A stretch of 64,000 nt of DNA from Aliiglaciecola lipolytica (GCF_018860635.1 NZ_JAHKPT010000035.1:248001-312000); one strand, 5' to 3'. Counted from the first letter of the stretch, positions 35,040 through 44,506 are shown. The notes: generated from the letters alone by a model not told the origin. A program made the numbers and translations.

Positions 35040-35423
35040 TTGGATAAAAATATGAAAATCCTCGTTGTTGATGACTTTTCAACGATGAGACGCATCATCA
35101 AAAATTTACTTAAAGACTTAGGTTACACAAGCGTTCAAGAAGCCGATGATGGCAGCACTGCGTTACCTATGTTGCAACAAGGTGATTTTGATTTTGTAGT
35201 AACAGACTGGAATATGCCAGGCATGCAAGGAATTGACTTGCTTAGAGCCATTCGTGCAGATGATAGTTTAAAGCATTTACCAGTTTTAATGGTAACGGCT
35301 GAAGCGAAAAAAGAACAAATTGTGGCGGCAGCTCAGGCTGGAGTGAACGGTTATGTTGTTAAGCCTTTTACGGCGGCTACGCTTAAAGAGAAGCTAGACA
35401 AGATTTTTGAGAGACTGGGTTAA
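35040..35423 (+). CDS. cheY: Chemotaxis response regulator CheY
   Basis: Single-domain receiver that binds FliM when phosphorylated and switches motor rotation. I choose TTG 35040, 4 nt after TTGGAGG, which gives [28 protein letters not shown] (127 aa), the usual N-terminus in Vibrio-type CheY. TTG 35028 overlaps the RBS and is less likely; ATG 35052 is too far. Key residues: acidic DD pair, phospho-Asp in VVTDWNMPG, Thr in VTAEAKKE and Lys in VVKPFT. Confidence 0.95.
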   Translation: MDKNMKILVVDDFSTMRRIIKNLLKDLGYTSVQEADDGSTALPMLQQGDFDFVVTDWNMPGMQGIDLLRAIRADDSLKHLPVLMVTAEAKKEQIVAAAQAGVNGYVVKPFTAATLKEKLDKIFERLG

Positions 35424-35457
35424 GATTTAACCTGTGTTGAAAATTAGGAGTGTCTAA

Positions 35458-36225
35458 ATGACCGGCTCTAATAAAGCTCCAATGTCTCTTGATGACGCTA
35501 AAAAATTAGTTGAATTGCTGGAAAGCGGAGATAACCAAGCTGCTAGCGAATTGCTCGAAGAAGCCTCTTTAACCAATTCTGTTGAATTATTTGCAGAGGT
35601 GGGCAAATTAACCCGCCAGCTCCATGACTCTCTGAATAGTTTTCAACTTGATGATCGCATTTCGAATTTAGCCAATGAAGAAATACCTGATGCGCAAAGT
35701 CGCCTGAACTATGTTATAGAAACGACCGAAAAAGCGGCTAACACAACGATGGATGCCGTGGAAGCAAGTATGCCTATTGCTGAAAAGCTGCATACAGGTA
35801 TTAATAATTTGCTCCCCGAGTGGAAAAAGTTGATGACTAGGCAGTTACAACTTGGCGAATTTAAATCTCTTTGCTCGGACTTAGATGGATTATTAGAACA
35901 GTCATCTAAAGACACCGAACAATTAACTGCATTCTTAACAGATATATTGATGGCACAGGGGTATCAAGATATCACTGGCCAAGTTATTCGCAGAGTTATC
36001 GAATTGGTGAAAGAAGTTGAAGACAGTTTAGTGCATATGTTGACTGTTTTTGGTGCTTCTGAAACAAGTTCGTTAATTTCAAAAGCAGATGAAAATGCTC
36101 ATAAATCTAAAGCTGAGTCCGATACAGTGAAAGCTGAAGGTCCAATCATTGATGCTGAAATACGCGATGATGTGGTGTCCAATCAGGACGATGTAGATGA
36201 TTTATTATCTAGCTTAGGGTTTTAA
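35458..36225 (+). CDS. cheZ: Protein phosphatase CheZ
   Basis: Removes phosphate from CheY-P. The 255-residue helical protein carries the active-site motif QGYQDITGQVIRRVIELV with the catalytic Gln, and a C-terminal CheY-binding peptide DDVDDLLSSLGF after an acidic linker. Start MTGSNKAPMSLDDAK with AGGAG nearby. The order cheY-cheZ-cheA-cheB is the normal polar-flagellar chemotaxis order. Confidence 0.95.
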   Translation: MTGSNKAPMSLDDAKKLVELLESGDNQAASELLEEASLTNSVELFAEVGKLTRQLHDSLNSFQLDDRISNLANEEIPDAQSRLNYVIETTEKAANTTMDAVEASMPIAEKLHTGINNLLPEWKKLMTRQLQLGEFKSLCSDLDGLLEQSSKDTEQLTAFLTDILMAQGYQDITGQVIRRVIELVKEVEDSLVHMLTVFGASETSSLISKADENAHKSKAESDTVKAEGPIIDAEIRDDVVSNQDDVDDLLSSLGF

Positions 36226-36238
36226 GAGGAACTTATTC

Positions 36239-38443
36239 ATGTCTTTTGAAGTTGACGAGGATATTCTACAAGACTTTCTAGTTGAGGCAGGTGAATTATT
36301 AGAGCAACTGCAAGAGCAGCTTGTTGATCTTGAAAACAATCCAGAAGATTCTGATTTGCTGAATGCGATATTCCGCGGTTACCACACAGTTAAAGGTGGC
36401 GCTGGATTCTTATCACTTACAGAATTAGTCGATATTTGCCATGGTGCTGAGAATGTCTTCGATACCATGCGTAATGGACAACGCACTCTGACGCCAGAGT
36501 TAATGGATGTTATTTTACAAGCCACAGATGTGGTTGTGCAGATGTTCGAAGATGTCAAAAAACGCGTGCCACTTGAAGCTGCCGCCCCTGAACTCTTAGA
36601 AACGTTACATCGATTGAGTAAACCAGAATCAAAAGATGAGTCAAGTGTAGAACCCCCAGCGGCCTTTGAAGCGCCTCAAGAGATAGTCGAGACCGACTCT
36701 AGTGCAGAGTCGAACGACGACATGGAAGACATCACTGAAGACGAATTTGAAGCTCTATTGGATGAACTGCATGGTACAGCTAAGTCAATGCCTGCAGAAG
36801 TTACTCCCCCCGCCGACTTAATCACTGGTGCCAGTGATGAAGATATTACTGACGATGAATTTGAAGCCTTACTTGATCAACTTCACGGTGAAGGTGGCTT
36901 CTCAAACGATAAATTTGAAGCAGTCCAGCCAGCTCCAGAGCCGACGCCAGAACCAGTGAGTGCCGCACCAGAAGAGACCTCTGATTCTGAAGATATTACA
37001 GATGATGAGTTTGAAGCATTGTTAGATCAATTGCATGGTGAAGGGAAAGGACCTGCTGTAAAAGCGCAAGCTTCAGCGCCAACACCTACACCAGCGCCGA
37101 CGCCGACGCCGACGCCAACAGCAGCGCCTTCACCTACACCAGCGCCAAAACCGTCATCAATACAGCCACCACCTCCAGCAGCCAAAGCAGAAGTGGCTGT
37201 AAAACCAGCAAATTCGCCAGCAGCTGCCAAGGCTGTCGTCAAAAAAGATGACAAAAAACCAGTTGCCAGTGCCCAGGGTGAAACAACAGTAAGAGTCGAT
37301 ACCAAGCGCCTAGATCAGATCATGAATATGGTTGGTGAACTGGTATTGGTTAGGAACAGACTGTTAAGTTTAGGTGTCAATATCAATGATGAAAGCATGA
37401 CCAAAGCGATTGCGAATCTTGATGTTGTGACAGGTGACTTGCAAGGCGCGGTGATGAAAACGCGCATGCAACCTATTAAGAAAGTCTTTGGTCGCTTTCC
37501 CAGAGTAGTGCGAGATCTGGCACGTAGTCTCAAAAAAGAAATTTCTTTGGTCCTTGAGGGTGAAGAAACAGATTTAGATAAGAATTTAGTCGAAGCTTTG
37601 GCAGATCCCTTGGTTCATTTGGTTCGAAACTCAGTCGATCATGGAATCGAAATGCCAGATGAACGCTTGGCTGCAGGTAAACCGTCACTAGGCACTGTAA
37701 AGCTCGCTGCGTCTCAGGAAGGGGATCACATACTGCTTACCATTGAAGATGATGGTAAAGGCATGGATCCCGATAAGTTAAAAGATATTGCCATAAGTCG
37801 AGGTGTGTTAGACGCTGACGCGGCGGCTCGAATGTCGGATGAAGAAGCATTCAATCTCATTTTTGCTCCAGGATTTTCCACTAAAACAGAGATATCTGAT
37901 ATTTCTGGACGTGGTGTTGGCATGGATGTGGTGAAAACCAAGATTAACCAGCTTAATGGCACGGTTAATATCAATTCCGAATTGGGTAAAGGCACACGCT
38001 TAGAAATCAAAGTACCACTGACGTTAGCTATCCTGCCGACATTAATGATTATTGTTGGAGAGCAAACGTTTGCACTACCTTTAGGTGCGGTAAACGAAAT
38101 TATTAATATGGACTTGAGCAAAACCAATACGGTTGATAGTCAATTGACTATGATTGTTCGTTCTAAAGCCATTCCGCTTTTTTATCTTCGAGACTGGTTG
38201 CGAAAAGAACCTGGAACGGTGGATAAAAATCAAGGACATGTGGTCGTCGTGCAAATAGGCACCCAGCAAGTCGGCTTTGTTGTTGATGGCTTAATAGGGC
38301 AAGAAGAAGTGGTTATTAAGCCCCTAGATGCGCTTCTACAAGGTACCCCTGGCATGGCTGGCGCTACAATTACAAGTGATGGCGGGATTGCCTTAATTCT
38401 TGATATTCCAAGCTTATTAAAGCGATACGCTAAAAAGAAATAA
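36239..38443 (+). CDS. cheA: Chemotaxis histidine kinase CheA with triple acidic repeat
   Basis: Sensor kinase of polar chemotaxis arrays that phosphorylates CheY and CheB. The P1 domain (1-125) has the phospho-accepting His49 in YHTVKGGAGF. Three near-identical modules EDIT(D/E)DEFEALLD(Q/E)LHG lie at residues about 163-179, 201-217 and 251-267, followed by a Pro/Thr-rich linker (280-310). P3 dimerisation, P4 ATP-binding (VRNSVDHGIEMP, GRGVGMDVVK) and the P5 CheW-like domain follow. The length of 734 aa is normal. The repeat region replaces a classic P2 and fits the LID (localization and inheritance) region that ParP recognises in Vibrio; that equivalence is inferred. Confidence 0.96.
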   Translation: MSFEVDEDILQDFLVEAGELLEQLQEQLVDLENNPEDSDLLNAIFRGYHTVKGGAGFLSLTELVDICHGAENVFDTMRNGQRTLTPELMDVILQATDVVVQMFEDVKKRVPLEAAAPELLETLHRLSKPESKDESSVEPPAAFEAPQEIVETDSSAESNDDMEDITEDEFEALLDELHGTAKSMPAEVTPPADLITGASDEDITDDEFEALLDQLHGEGGFSNDKFEAVQPAPEPTPEPVSAAPEETSDSEDITDDEFEALLDQLHGEGKGPAVKAQASAPTPTPAPTPTPTPTAAPSPTPAPKPSSIQPPPPAAKAEVAVKPANSPAAAKAVVKKDDKKPVASAQGETTVRVDTKRLDQIMNMVGELVLVRNRLLSLGVNINDESMTKAIANLDVVTGDLQGAVMKTRMQPIKKVFGRFPRVVRDLARSLKKEISLVLEGEETDLDKNLVEALADPLVHLVRNSVDHGIEMPDERLAAGKPSLGTVKLAASQEGDHILLTIEDDGKGMDPDKLKDIAISRGVLDADAAARMSDEEAFNLIFAPGFSTKTEISDISGRGVGMDVVKTKINQLNGTVNINSELGKGTRLEIKVPLTLAILPTLMIIVGEQTFALPLGAVNEIINMDLSKTNTVDSQLTMIVRSKAIPLFYLRDWLRKEPGTVDKNQGHVVVVQIGTQQVGFVVDGLIGQEEVVIKPLDALLQGTPGMAGATITSDGGIALILDIPSLLKRYAKKK
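36725..37039 (+). repeat. Three-copy coding repeat in cheA linker
   Basis: Encodes the 17-residue modules EDITEDEFEALLDELHG, EDITDDEFEALLDQLHG and EDITDDEFEALLDQLHG at 36725-36775, 36839-36889 and 36989-37039. Copies 2 and 3 are identical at protein level; DNA codons differ, which argues for selection on the peptide rather than recent duplication. Confidence 0.9.
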
Positions 38444-38475
38444 TAACCAAATTCATAAGAGGACGCTTTTTCGCG

Positions 38476-39627
38476 ATGGCATACAGGGTATTAGTAGTTG
38501 ACGACTCAAGTTTTTTTTGCCGACGCGTAAAAGATATCCTAAATCAAGATCGTCTGTTGGAAGTCATTGGTATTGCTCGAAACGGTGAAGAAGCCATTAA
38601 AATGGTGACTGAGCTAAAACCCGACGTTGTCACTATGGACGTTGAAATGCCAGTAATGGATGGCATTACCGCGGTCAAGCGTATCATGCAAATTCAGCCT
38701 TTACCGATTCTAATGTTTTCGTCGTTGACATCTGATGGCGCGAAAGCAACCTTAGACGCGTTAGATGCTGGAGCCTTGGACTTTTTACCTAAAAAGTTTG
38801 AAGACATTGCCAGAAATAGCAAAGAGTCTGTTGAATTGTTGCAAAATAGGGTACGGACTCTTGCTGCAAAGCGTGGACTTGTGGCAAGACGTTATTCAAC
38901 AGCCTCGAAAACAGCGTTTAATTCTCCCGGAACCACGGCAAAAACCCAAATATTTATGCGAAGTTCAAGTGTTGCCGTTGCACCGGCGGCATCGCAAACT
39001 GATGTTAAAGAGTCATTTTCAACTATTCGCCGTTCATCAGGTAAACGTTACGAACTATTAGCAATTGGTACTTCTACTGGGGGACCAGTGGCTTTACAGA
39101 AGATACTTACTGAACTGCCTGAAACATTTCCACATCCGATTATTCTTGTACAACATATGCCCGGTAGTTTCACTAAAGCCTTTGCTGATAGATTAAATCA
39201 CAATTGTAAAATTACCGTCAAAGAAGCGATTCATGGAGAACGTTTAGTCAAAGGTTGTGCGTATTTAGCTCCCGGCGGGAAGCAAATGTTAATTGAAGGT
39301 TCAAGTCGCAATGCCACCGTTAATATCGTAGAAACTCACGACCAGGCTCATCATCTGTTTAAACCTAGCGTTGATTTAACGTTTCAGTCGATAAGTCAGG
39401 TTTACGCTGGCAATGTGTTGGGCATAATATTAACGGGAATGGGCTCTGATGGGAAAGAAGGCTGCGCAGCATTAAAACAAAAAGGCGCTAAAATTTGGGC
39501 ACAAGACGAGCAAACTTGCGTGGTTTATGGCATGCCACAAGCCGTGACGAAAGCCAACATCTCAGAACGAAACATACCAATATTTGATATTGCCAAGAGT
39601 ATAGTGTTGGAAATGCAAATAAAATGA
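38476..39627 (+). CDS. cheB: Chemotaxis methylesterase/glutaminase CheB
   Basis: Receiver-controlled methylesterase that demethylates chemoreceptors. The receiver domain (1-125) has VLVVDDSSFFCRRV and phospho-Asp in VVTMDVEMPVMDG; the catalytic domain (about 185-370) carries AIGTSTGGPVALQ with the nucleophilic Ser, LVQHMPGSFTKAFA with His and GMGSDGKEG with Asp. The 383-residue length is normal. AGAGGA lies about 13 nt before the ATG. Confidence 0.96.
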   Translation: MAYRVLVVDDSSFFCRRVKDILNQDRLLEVIGIARNGEEAIKMVTELKPDVVTMDVEMPVMDGITAVKRIMQIQPLPILMFSSLTSDGAKATLDALDAGALDFLPKKFEDIARNSKESVELLQNRVRTLAAKRGLVARRYSTASKTAFNSPGTTAKTQIFMRSSSVAVAPAASQTDVKESFSTIRRSSGKRYELLAIGTSTGGPVALQKILTELPETFPHPIILVQHMPGSFTKAFADRLNHNCKITVKEAIHGERLVKGCAYLAPGGKQMLIEGSSRNATVNIVETHDQAHHLFKPSVDLTFQSISQVYAGNVLGIILTGMGSDGKEGCAALKQKGAKIWAQDEQTCVVYGMPQAVTKANISERNIPIFDIAKSIVLEMQIK

Positions 39628-39661
39628 ACACTATTGGATATCGAGTAGAAAGAGAGCGCTT

Positions 39662-40444
39662 GTGATAGTTTGGGCTGTTGCTAACCAAAAAGGTGGAGTT
39701 GGGAAAACCACCACGACTGTCACTTTAGGTGGAATTCTGGCACAACAAGGGAAACGTGTTCTATTGGTTGACACGGATCCGCAAGCATCTTTGAGCTATT
39801 ATTTTGGTGTGGATGCTGAGGAGTTATCGCATAGTGTCCATGATGTTTTTATTGCTGGTGACGGGTTAGACAAAGATAAAGTGTTGGATAGTTTGTGTTC
39901 GACCAAACTCGATTCGCTATTTATTTTGCCATCTTCAATGGCGCTGGCAACGTTAGATCGAACCATGGGTACTAGGCCTGGCATGGGTCTGATATTAAAA
40001 AAAGCATTTGCAAAAATTGAAGATGAATTTGATTATGTTTTAATTGATTGTCCTCCTGTATTAGGTGTATTGATGGTGAATGCTGTAGCCGCATGTGACA
40101 AATTAATAGTGCCAGTGCAAACCGAGTTTCTTGCGCTTAAAGGGTTGCAGCGAATGATGCATACATTAAAAATTATGTCGAGGTCGCAAAAACGCGATTT
40201 TGATTATATTATTGTACCTACAATGTATGATAAGCGTGTTAACGCGGCGTCAGATGCATATAAAGATCTGTGCGATAATAACAAAGGCAGAGTTTGGTCT
40301 GGAATCATTCCTGTTGATACGCGCTTTCGAGACGCGAGTCAGGCACAATCTCCTCCGTCGTTATTTAGTCCTAAAACCCGAGGCGTTTTTGCGTATAAAA
40401 ATTTATTGTCGCAACTTCAAACTAAAGTCGATTACATCACATGA
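39662..40444 (+). CDS. parC: ParA-like ATPase ParC, polar chemotaxis array partitioning
   Basis: 260-residue ParA-family ATPase (not topoisomerase IV ParC). The GTG start gives MIVWAVANQKGGVGKTTTTV with the deviant Walker A KGGVGKTT, then VDTDPQASLSYYF and IDCPPVLGVL. In Vibrio the ParC-ParP pair positions chemotaxis arrays at the cell pole. The stop overlaps the parP start by 4 nt (ATGA), so both are coupled. Position between cheB and cheW matches the Vibrio polar cluster exactly. Confidence 0.92.
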   Translation: MIVWAVANQKGGVGKTTTTVTLGGILAQQGKRVLLVDTDPQASLSYYFGVDAEELSHSVHDVFIAGDGLDKDKVLDSLCSTKLDSLFILPSSMALATLDRTMGTRPGMGLILKKAFAKIEDEFDYVLIDCPPVLGVLMVNAVAACDKLIVPVQTEFLALKGLQRMMHTLKIMSRSQKRDFDYIIVPTMYDKRVNAASDAYKDLCDNNKGRVWSGIIPVDTRFRDASQAQSPPSLFSPKTRGVFAYKNLLSQLQTKVDYIT

Positions 40445-41157
40445 GTAAAGGTACCTTTGCAAAAGAAGACGTTGTAGAAGATTATCTAACATCATTACTG
40501 ACTGAAGAGGTAGAAGAGGATAGGGAGCAACTCGAAAGTGTTGCTAAGCTCTTGGCCACAGCAGATGTTGCGGCCGTTCAAGAATCCCTTGAAGAGCCGA
40601 CTTTCTGCGAACCGAATCCGTTGCCGGAAATTAAAGAAACCAGTGTTTTGGTCGAAAATAAAGAGTCTTCGTCAGTCAAGGCAAAGGAAGTTGAAGCGTC
40701 TTTTATTCCGACTAAAGATTTTCAAGCACTATTTTTTGAAGTGGCAGGATTAACCTTAGCATTACCTTTAACGGAGTTAGGCGGCATACATAAAATCCAA
40801 AAAGTAGGCCCCTTGTTTGGTAAACCTAAATGGTTTAAAGGTGTTATGCTGCATAGAGATGAAAAATTAAGCGTTGTTGATACCGCATTGTGGGTAATGC
40901 CTGAAAAATATAATGATGAACTGGCAGAATCATTAAATTATCAATATCTTATTATGCTAGATTCAAGTGGCTGGGGATTGGCTTGCGAACGTTTGATTAC
41001 CACATCGACGTTAGCACCCACTGATGTGAAGTGGCGAAAAGCGAATAATAAACGCCCTTGGCTGGCTGGCATGGTAAAAGATAAAATGTGTGCACTTGTT
41101 AATGTGAAGCAGTTGATTAAATTGCTCGACAAGGGCCAAAATAGCAATGATAAGTAG
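40441..41157 (+). CDS. parP: CheW-like array localization protein ParP
   Basis: 238 residues: an acidic, variable N-terminal half (1-95) and a C-terminal CheW-like domain (DFQALFFEVAGLTLALPLTELGGIHKIQKV to the end). In Vibrio, ParP integrates into the signalling array through its CheW-like AIF domain, contacts CheA's LID region and ParC. The adjacent ParC gene and the CheA repeat region support that assignment. It could also be an ordinary CheW paralogue, but the long N-terminus and gene order favour ParP. Confidence 0.88.
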   Translation: MSKGTFAKEDVVEDYLTSLLTEEVEEDREQLESVAKLLATADVAAVQESLEEPTFCEPNPLPEIKETSVLVENKESSSVKAKEVEASFIPTKDFQALFFEVAGLTLALPLTELGGIHKIQKVGPLFGKPKWFKGVMLHRDEKLSVVDTALWVMPEKYNDELAESLNYQYLIMLDSSGWGLACERLITTSTLAPTDVKWRKANNKRPWLAGMVKDKMCALVNVKQLIKLLDKGQNSNDK

Positions 41158-41182
41158 ACGCAGCTTGTAGGGAGCGAGTCAT

Positions 41183-41677
41183 ATGAGTGATGAAAGAAGT
41201 ACTAAAAATGTAGCCGCCGATAGCAACGATGAAGTACTGCAATGGGTAACATATCGATTAGGTGACGAAACCTACGGAATTAATGTCATGCAAGTACAAG
41301 AAGTACTTAGGCATACAGAAATCGCTCCTGTTCCCGGTGCACCAGATTATGTGCTTGGTATTATCAATTTGCGGGGCAATGTTGTAACTGTGATTGATAC
41401 TCGAACTCGTTTTGGTCTTCCACCCCATGACATCACTGACAGCACCCGTATAGTCATTATTGAGTCTGAAGAACAAGTGGTGGGCATTTTGGTTGATAGT
41501 GTCGCTGAAGTTGTTTACCTACGTTCTTCTGAAATTGATAGCGCACCCAATGTTGGCACCGAAGAAAGTGCTAAATTTATTCAAGGTGTCAGTAATCGTG
41601 ACGGCGAATTGCTTATATTAGTAGATTTAAATAAATTGCTAAGTGATGAAGAGTGGGACGAAATTAGTGGATTATAA
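41183..41677 (+). CDS. cheW: Chemotaxis coupling protein CheW
   Basis: 164-residue adaptor joining chemoreceptors and CheA. The CheW fold spans about 16-160, with QWVTYRLGDETYGINVMQVQEVLR, PGAPDYVLGIINLRGNVVTVIDTR and SEEQVVGILVDSVAEVVYL. A strong RBS (GGGAGCGAG region) precedes the ATG. It follows parP by 25 nt in the same direction. Confidence 0.95.
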   Translation: MSDERSTKNVAADSNDEVLQWVTYRLGDETYGINVMQVQEVLRHTEIAPVPGAPDYVLGIINLRGNVVTVIDTRTRFGLPPHDITDSTRIVIIESEEQVVGILVDSVAEVVYLRSSEIDSAPNVGTEESAKFIQGVSNRDGELLILVDLNKLLSDEEWDEISGL

Positions 41678-41709
41678 TTCGTTTGATTTTGTGTAAAAGG
41701 CATACCTAA

Positions 41710-42120
41710 ATGCTTACTTGGCAATATGCATCCATCGCAACGTTGGTGTTTTTGGTTATTCTGATTGGCATCGTTACTTACGTTTTTGCTAATCGAGATA
41801 AAAAAAACAAGCAGCGTGTCGATGAGTTAATGCTGCAAATTCACACTCTACAACAGCAAATTTCACACGCACAAGAAGAGTTGCATGAAGTGCGCTCCGG
41901 AGCCATGGGTGTTGCAGCGAAAGTAAAGGATTTAGTGCTTAAAATCGGATTGATGCAAGATAAGTTAGAAGAAATTGAGTATCTAGATCCAGAAACTAAA
42001 TTGTATTCCCAAGCTGCTAAAATGGCCGACGCAGGCGCAAGCGTAGAAGAACTTATGCGAGAATGTGAGCTTCCACGGGCAGAAGCTGAATTGTTAATTG
42101 CGGTGAAAAAATCCCAGTAA
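41710..42120 (+). CDS. DUF2802 membrane protein
   Basis: 136 residues: one N-terminal transmembrane helix (about 4-26, YASIATLVFLVILIGIVTYVF), a basic stop-transfer DKKNKQR, a coiled coil at about 35-80, then DUF2802-like AAKMADAGASVEELMRECELPRAEAELLIAV, which looks like a helix-turn-helix-type segment. DUF2802 genes regularly close polar flagellar and chemotaxis operons in Alteromonadales, Vibrio and Pseudomonas. The role is unknown; a link to array or flagellar function is inferred from position. Confidence 0.85.
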   Translation: MLTWQYASIATLVFLVILIGIVTYVFANRDKKNKQRVDELMLQIHTLQQQISHAQEELHEVRSGAMGVAAKVKDLVLKIGLMQDKLEEIEYLDPETKLYSQAAKMADAGASVEELMRECELPRAEAELLIAVKKSQ

Positions 42121-42322
42121 AATTTCCCTAACCTCTGTTATCGGCATTTATTTCAATCTACTCTTAAAAACCTTTTTCCCTTGTCGTGGTTGTTGGTTTA
42201 TGGGATAACTAATCAATGTGTTGTGTAATATCAGCAGATTACCTTTATCGTTGATAAGTTGATTTAACATGGTGTTATTCCGCTATGCAGTCACTAATAT
42301 TCCTCTAATGAGATATACATTT

Positions 42323-43351
42323 ATGAAAACCACTGTTTTACACCTACTGGCTTTTTTAATGGCTGTTCAATTCACCCTGGTGCCATTGGTAGCAACAGGT
42401 ACTGAGGCCCAAAGCAGCACAAATATCACAGAGCCTTTTGGTCCACCTGAACAGGAATTAATGGTCGAAGTCGAAGGCGGTAAAGTGTATGTCCGGCTAA
42501 ATGGCCTGTCTCACAGTGATGCTTATCCTGTTATTTTTGTTCATGGAGGGCCTGGTGGCGCACATAACGGCTTTGCTGAAATGCTGGGGCTGGCGAATGA
42601 GCGTATGGTTATAATGTATGATCAGCTCGACAGTGGTAAATCTGAACAGCCTAACAATCCCGAAAATTGGCGAGTTGAACGCTTTGTTGAATCATTGGAT
42701 AAAATACGCCTAGCACTTAAAATTGAACGCTGGCATGTGGTTGGACATAGTTGGGGCTCTGCGCTGGCCCTCGAATATACGGCTAAATACCCGCAGCATA
42801 CTGTCTCCACAGTTTTGGGGGGGACATTTATCTCTACGCCGCACTGGATCATGGATGCCAACTTGCTTGTAAAAGCAGCCCCGGAAACAATAAGAGAAAC
42901 CCTTAAACAATGTGAATCTGACTCGCCTCCGAAAAAAGATATTTGTGATAATGCCTATACCGTTTTGTATTCACCTTATTACCAGCCTAAACCAACCACT
43001 GAAGCGGCTTTAGCGTACTACGAAAACGTTGGTGGAAAAGGGTTTAATCCGCTTATTTATAATCAAATGTGGGGACCAAGTGAGTTTTCTTCTACAGGTG
43101 TGCTTAAACACTACGATGCCACCCATTTATTGACTGAGATTGATGGCAGCCGCACTCTTTTTATGATTGGCCAATATGACTCGGCGCGCATTGATACCGT
43201 GCAAGACTATATCAAACTGACGTCGGGTGCTGAACTGGCTGTGGTGCCAGGAGGAGCACATGGCTTCTATTCTGATCGGCCGATAATTACCCAAGCCATA
43301 TTAAAAGACTGGCTTACTCGAAAAGATTCTGCTTTTGAAATAAATAGATAA
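42323..43351 (+). CDS. Exported alpha/beta hydrolase, proline iminopeptidase-like (S33 family)
   Basis: 342 residues with signal peptide MKTTVLHLLAFLMAVQFTLVPLVATGTEA from ATG 42323; ATG 42308 is an alternative and ATG 42269 less likely. The oxyanion motif HGGPGGAHNG and nucleophile elbow GHSWGSAL mark a prolyl-aminopeptidase-type hydrolase; Asp in GQYDSARID and His in PGGAHGFYSD complete the triad. Cytoplasmic Pip enzymes lack a signal peptide, so this one probably cleaves peptides or esters in the periplasm. Monocistronic; 202 bp separates it from the chemotaxis operon. Confidence 0.85.
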   Translation: MKTTVLHLLAFLMAVQFTLVPLVATGTEAQSSTNITEPFGPPEQELMVEVEGGKVYVRLNGLSHSDAYPVIFVHGGPGGAHNGFAEMLGLANERMVIMYDQLDSGKSEQPNNPENWRVERFVESLDKIRLALKIERWHVVGHSWGSALALEYTAKYPQHTVSTVLGGTFISTPHWIMDANLLVKAAPETIRETLKQCESDSPPKKDICDNAYTVLYSPYYQPKPTTEAALAYYENVGGKGFNPLIYNQMWGPSEFSSTGVLKHYDATHLLTEIDGSRTLFMIGQYDSARIDTVQDYIKLTSGAELAVVPGGAHGFYSDRPIITQAILKDWLTRKDSAFEINR

Positions 43352-43573
43352 AACGTCTTTTTAAACAAATGCACTTTACAAAAAAGTTTTAACACTGGCA
43401 TTATTAGGTTAGGTGAAACAAAGGTCGGTGTTGTTATTCGCTCATATCAGCTTAGTTGAAGGAAAAAGGTCTATTCATTCAAACTGTAATATCTGATATC
43501 AGCGAATGTTATCAGTGCCTATTAACACCCATTGTTGAATAATTCAGATTGCTCATTTGCATTATTGACGTTT

Positions 43574-44335
43574 TTATTTTGATTCCAAAATCGTTACCAG
43601 TTGCTGCAGATCTTCAACAATATAATCTGGCTTTTCAGCAAGTGGATAGAGTGCTTTGCCTTTACGGGCAATAAACGCGGTCTGCATGCCAGCGGCTTTA
43701 GCTCCCGCCACATCCCAGCCATGGGCGGCAACCATCATTGTTTCTTCAGGTTTTACCCCTAAGGTTTCTAATGCCCATGCATATGATCTTAAGTCCGGTT
43801 TGTAGATTTTAATATCTTCGATGCTTAGACGTTTATCAAAAAACTCGGTTAAACCGGCATTCTTGAACTGTGTCTCTACTCCCTTGTTGGATGAATTAGT
43901 TAAGCTGACGAGCATGTAGCCTTCGGCTTTTAATGCGGCTAAACCTGCTTTCACATCGGGATGAGGTGGCAACGATAACAACGGGCTTTTAATTGCTGTT
44001 AAGGCCTGCTCTTGGGTAATCTCGATATTGTTACTCTCTGCAACCATCATCAATGCTGCGACGCCAATTTTACCAAAATCATGATATTCGCCCGTCACAG
44101 TGGTGACCAGTGAATGATGCAGCATAGTTGAAAACCACAAGCTGATTAAATCGTCGTTTCCATGCAATGCTTTTGCAATGGATGTGCGCATGGATTCCAG
44201 ATCAAGCAAGGTCTCATTAACATCAAAAACAATGATCTTAGGTTTGCTTGCGCCTTGGCTGTTAAAGCTCACACCAACTAAAACTAGGCTCAATAGTAAA
44301 AAACGGAAGTATTGGGATAACACTTTAAAATACAT
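43574..44335 (-). CDS. Exported HAD-family hydrolase, haloacid dehalogenase type II-like
   Basis: 253 residues. The N-terminal signal-like segment MYFKVLSQYFRFLLLSLVLVGVSFNSQGA precedes the HAD core. Motif I is FDVNETLLD: the nucleophilic Asp is present but the +2 residue is Asn, not the Asp of phosphatases, favouring a dehalogenase-like enzyme. Motif II SLTNSS, motif III Lys in IKIYKPDLRSY and motif IV MVAAHGWDVAGAKAAGMQTAF are typical of type II HAD dehalogenases. Periplasmic localisation is unusual for these. It diverges from the TetR gene, whose operators may control it too. The substrate is unknown. Confidence 0.85.
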   Translation of the reverse strand: MYFKVLSQYFRFLLLSLVLVGVSFNSQGASKPKIIVFDVNETLLDLESMRTSIAKALHGNDDLISLWFSTMLHHSLVTTVTGEYHDFGKIGVAALMMVAESNNIEITQEQALTAIKSPLLSLPPHPDVKAGLAALKAEGYMLVSLTNSSNKGVETQFKNAGLTEFFDKRLSIEDIKIYKPDLRSYAWALETLGVKPEETMMVAAHGWDVAGAKAAGMQTAFIARKGKALYPLAEKPDYIVEDLQQLVTILESK

Positions 44336-44483
44336 GGATACTCGCTACATTAATTTAGGTGGGAAATTAGTTGAACTTGGGTGATTAAATTTCACCGAAG
44401 ACAACCATAATCGGTTCGAATTTAAATCTGTTGAATAATATCAAGTTAAAACGATTAACTTGATTAGCGCAATATATCTGGCT

Positions 44484-44499
44484 TTGAACAATCGTTCAA
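44484..44499. promoter_or_regulatory. TetR-type operator 1
   Basis: Perfect inverted repeat TTGAAC-AATC-GTTCAA in the divergent HAD/tetR region, centred 23 bp upstream of operator 2, i.e. about two helical turns away. Confidence 0.72.
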
Positions 44500-44506
44500 G
44501 TTAATA

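Noticed and set aside
39662-40444. Plasmid or chromosome partition ParA
   Set aside because: Context between cheB and a CheW-like gene, with no parB or parS-like repeats, fits the chemotaxis ParC instead.
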